From Tindallia sp. MSAO_Bac2 (GTDB taxonomy: Bacteria > Bacillota > Clostridia > Peptostreptococcales > Tindalliaceae): a stretch of 64,000 nt of DNA. The position numbers and the translations under genes are program-made. Under the pieces are notes generated by a model, which was given only the letters and a program-made list of their open reading frames with translations, was not told the DNA's origin and made no database searches. The number at the start of each line of letters is the position of its first letter. The first letter of the stretch is position 1. The stretch covers positions 30,355 to 94,354 of the forward strand of contig QYZZ01000033.1 of NCBI GenBank assembly GCA_003838145.1, in the 5' to 3' direction. This document shows, one piece after another, positions 61,477 through 64,000 of this stretch.

Positions 61477-63408
61477 CTATAGCTGCATTAACTGTTGTTG
61501 CAAAGAGTCTGCCTGGCTGTTCATCTCGGCCATGGCTTTTTCCATAGCGGTAAATTGGGCCCAGAGCTGTTCTTCTCGCCGCATCAGCATTTGTTCTTGC
61601 CGGTTAATTTGCTGATCAATAGACATAATATCCCGATCAGATACACTTAATCCACTATTTCGCGTAACAAATTCCACCAGCATATTCCCCTGAACTGAAC
61701 GCAACTTGTCGGCGTGCTCACCAACTCCCAGCCGTCTGACACTGTCCTGCATGCCAGAAACCATTTCATCACTCATTCGCTGGAATAATCCGCTTTCTGA
61801 ACGACGCGCTGCAGGATCATCCTCGCTGGATGTTTTAAATAGAAGGTTCACAACACCTTCGGCATCTTCGTTTATGGCGTCTCTCAGCCTGTCTTCATCA
61901 ATTACCAGTTTGCCGCCATCCTGATAGTTCCCAGTGGTAATACCAAGCTGAGTAATCTGATTAAATGCTCCGGTAGCACCTTCCACCTTTTCGTACATAC
62001 CTACACGGAGGTTTTGAAGCATGCGAGACAAGGAGTCATCGTTTCTAAGGAGCCCGCTTTTTGCTCTTTCCTCCCACATTTCTACTTCATTGTCACTCAT
62101 TGCCTGTCTTTGTTCATCCGTTAAAGGTTTATAGTCCCGGTATTCCTCCGCCTTTAGTTGCTCGTTGACATCGTCAATCAGCTTGTTGTAATCTTCTACA
62201 AAGCCACGAATTTTTTCTACCATACCATCTGTGTCCGTGGCAACGTTTATATTAATCACATCTTCAGCTTGAGCTCCAGCTTCGAGATTTAAATTAATTC
62301 CAAATATTGAAATATCGTTGCTGTGGTGAGTGATAGTTTCTCCGTTAAAGTCAATTGAAGCATCCTGACCGGATCTGTTAATAACGTCCATCTCGTCAGA
62401 AGTTATAGTGGTTATAACGCCATCATTTATTTCTTCATGATTTAACTCCACATCAAAAGCACCACTGCCATCTTCTTCCCGGCTCAGCATCAGCACTCCA
62501 TTTCCATAGGCAGCCGTAAAGCCTTCCGTCTTGTTAATCTGATCCATTATTTCCTGTAAAGATGAATATTCTCCATCACCATTTCCAATGGTGTACTCAT
62601 CTCCATTTATACGAAGCATGGTACCTTCCATCAATTTTCCATTTTCATCTATATAGTCATCCAAGCCAATGCTTGCCTGATGTACAGTAGTTAACCCCTC
62701 TACCTCATTATCATTATCGAAGCTAAACATTTCCGATCCAAGGTCAGTATTCATTACCTGAAAATGTTGCTCTTTTCCAGTTTCCCGGGTAGTAATCATC
62801 ATACGGCCAAAGTTAGCATCATAGGAAGCATTCAATCCAAGACTATTACCACTATCGTCCGTTGCATTCCGTATCCGGGTGGCAAGACTCGATATGCTGC
62901 TGCCATTTTCAACCGTAAAGGTTTGCAGTGAATCGCCAACTCGAATCGTCAAGTCCCTTGTTTCGTCATCGCCAAAGTCAAAACTTCTTCCATCCTCCGA
63001 TGCAATCTTTTTTTCCTTTAAGCTTTGACTGGTGATACTCCCTACATTGGCTCTTTTATTCACTTTCACTTCGTGATTTCCCTCTATAGCATTGGCGTCC
63101 GCTCTTGCTCGAATTGCAGCTTCATTGGAGGACTGAGCCGATTTAATCCAGTCAAACCGGTTCACTTCGCTTGCCCTTAGCTGACCACTGTAGCTGACCT
63201 GGTTTAATCCAAAATTCTGCCGGCTGTCCAAAATAAATTGAGCAACCCGTTTATTCATATCATGAGCTGCTTCCTGGCGCCACTGTATTGTCTGGCTGCG
63301 CTGATGAAAACGATCCACCCGCATTCGTTCCACCCGCATCATCTGATCAACCATATCATGAGTATCAATACCGGAGCTTAAGCCTCCGAATCGCATTCTA
63401 TCCATCAT
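61477..63408 (-). CDS. fliD: Flagellar filament cap protein FliD
   Basis: MRFGGLSSGIDTHDMVDQMMRVERMRVDRFHQRSQTIQWRQEAAHDMNKRV; GFVEDYNKLIDDVNEQL. Confidence 0.95.
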   Translation of the reverse strand: MMDRMRFGGLSSGIDTHDMVDQMMRVERMRVDRFHQRSQTIQWRQEAAHDMNKRVAQFILDSRQNFGLNQVSYSGQLRASEVNRFDWIKSAQSSNEAAIRARADANAIEGNHEVKVNKRANVGSITSQSLKEKKIASEDGRSFDFGDDETRDLTIRVGDSLQTFTVENGSSISSLATRIRNATDDSGNSLGLNASYDANFGRMMITTRETGKEQHFQVMNTDLGSEMFSFDNDNEVEGLTTVHQASIGLDDYIDENGKLMEGTMLRINGDEYTIGNGDGEYSSLQEIMDQINKTEGFTAAYGNGVLMLSREEDGSGAFDVELNHEEINDGVITTITSDEMDVINRSGQDASIDFNGETITHHSNDISIFGINLNLEAGAQAEDVININVATDTDGMVEKIRGFVEDYNKLIDDVNEQLKAEEYRDYKPLTDEQRQAMSDNEVEMWEERAKSGLLRNDDSLSRMLQNLRVGMYEKVEGATGAFNQITQLGITTGNYQDGGKLVIDEDRLRDAINEDAEGVVNLLFKTSSEDDPAARRSESGLFQRMSDEMVSGMQDSVRRLGVGEHADKLRSVQGNMLVEFVTRNSGLSVSDRDIMSIDQQINRQEQMLMRREEQLWAQFTAMEKAMAEMNSQADSLQQQLMQL

Positions 63409-63458
63409 TTTAACCTACTCCTTTCGGCTGCCATACCGCATTGCATACTAAGCGCATG

Positions 63459-63857
63459 TTAGCCTCTTTCGTCCACCAAAATACCGGCAACCTCCAGCAT
63501 ATTTGCTACCATGTCAACCAGTTTTTCCGGCGGTATTTCCCTGATCACTTCTTCCGTATTTGTATCAATTACTTTTACCATAACCCGATTCAGTTTATCA
63601 TGAGGCGAAAATTCAAAATGTCGGTTTAGCGGCTCAAAGCTTTTATTTGCCTGATCCAAGGCATCCTGAAAATCCTCTACATTATTTCCTTTTTCCATCG
63701 TTCGCTGCATTCTTTCCTGCTGTGTTTTTCCACTTTCCTTATTGTCTAAAGCTTGGTTTCTTTCCATTCCCGCAACTCGGCTTCCCTGCCTTTCAGACAC
63801 CCGCTCACTTGCTTGCGACGACTGTACGCGGTCCATTGTAATTCCATCCACTTTCAT
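63459..63857 (-). CDS. flaG: FlaG family protein
   Basis: LNRHFEFSPHDKLNRVMVKVIDTNTEEVIREIPPEKLVDMVANMLEVAGILVDERG. Confidence 0.92.
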   Translation of the reverse strand: MKVDGITMDRVQSSQASERVSERQGSRVAGMERNQALDNKESGKTQQERMQRTMEKGNNVEDFQDALDQANKSFEPLNRHFEFSPHDKLNRVMVKVIDTNTEEVIREIPPEKLVDMVANMLEVAGILVDERG

Positions 63858-63909
63858 TCAGGCTCCCTCCTTAAATAAATATAAGCTTCTCGGAAACCCG
63901 AGAGCATTG

Positions 63910-63946
63910 ATCACTCAACATTTGTTTGTTGGGTGATTTTTCTTTT
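63910..63946 (+). terminator. Rho-independent-terminator-like hairpin on the plus strand
   Basis: ATCACTCAAC-ATTTGTTT-GTTGGGTGATTTTTCTTTTT; no obvious plus-strand gene upstream. Confidence 0.5.
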
Positions 63947-64000
63947 TCCTCCCATTTTCGCCTTTTTAAAGCAGATCGAAAATTGGGACTTGACATCGTA

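Overview
64-kb window of a Firmicutes/Clostridia-type chromosome (my inference from gene content: CIRCE-groESL, Rex, FMN and purine riboswitches, raiA RNA, YaaR/YlqH-like genes). Most of it is housekeeping. Left to right: 3'-truncated solute-binding-type protein; LysM membrane protein with a kinase-like N-terminus; tkt; P1-family peptidase; panC; a purine operon led by a purine-riboswitch-controlled permease (pbuG-like - purK-E-C-F-M-N-H-D); two tandem PocR-PAS-HD-GYP proteins; a TetR regulator; guaB-guaA; a thioesterase and an Fe-S aldo/keto reductase; groES-groEL with CIRCE; YpeB-like and hydantoinase-like genes; a ferredoxin; rex; an ABC-F gene; a t6A cluster (tsaE-tsaB-rimI ... tsaD) interrupted by an ECF-sigma module; ribU with an FMN riboswitch; tex; a flagellar block (fliS, flagellin, YlqG/YlqH-like, yaaR); frameshifted prfB; secA; hpf with an upstream raiA RNA; and flgN-like, fliD and flaG. 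I saw no prophage, CRISPR array, transposase, rRNA or tRNA. The strongest candidate for something undescribed is a roughly 485-nt minus-strand non-coding RNA between the aldo/keto reductase and groEL (about 26942-27427). It has its own promoter and terminator, nested long-range helices joining its two ends, and a 123-bp octanucleotide microsatellite inside it. Other points of interest: a dispersed inverted-repeat family in the flagellar/tex region, a hydantoinase-like enzyme with the first metal-ligand His replaced by Asn, a kinase-like-TM-LysM architecture, and an ECF-sigma module embedded in the t6A operon. All calls come from reading the sequence; no database search was run.
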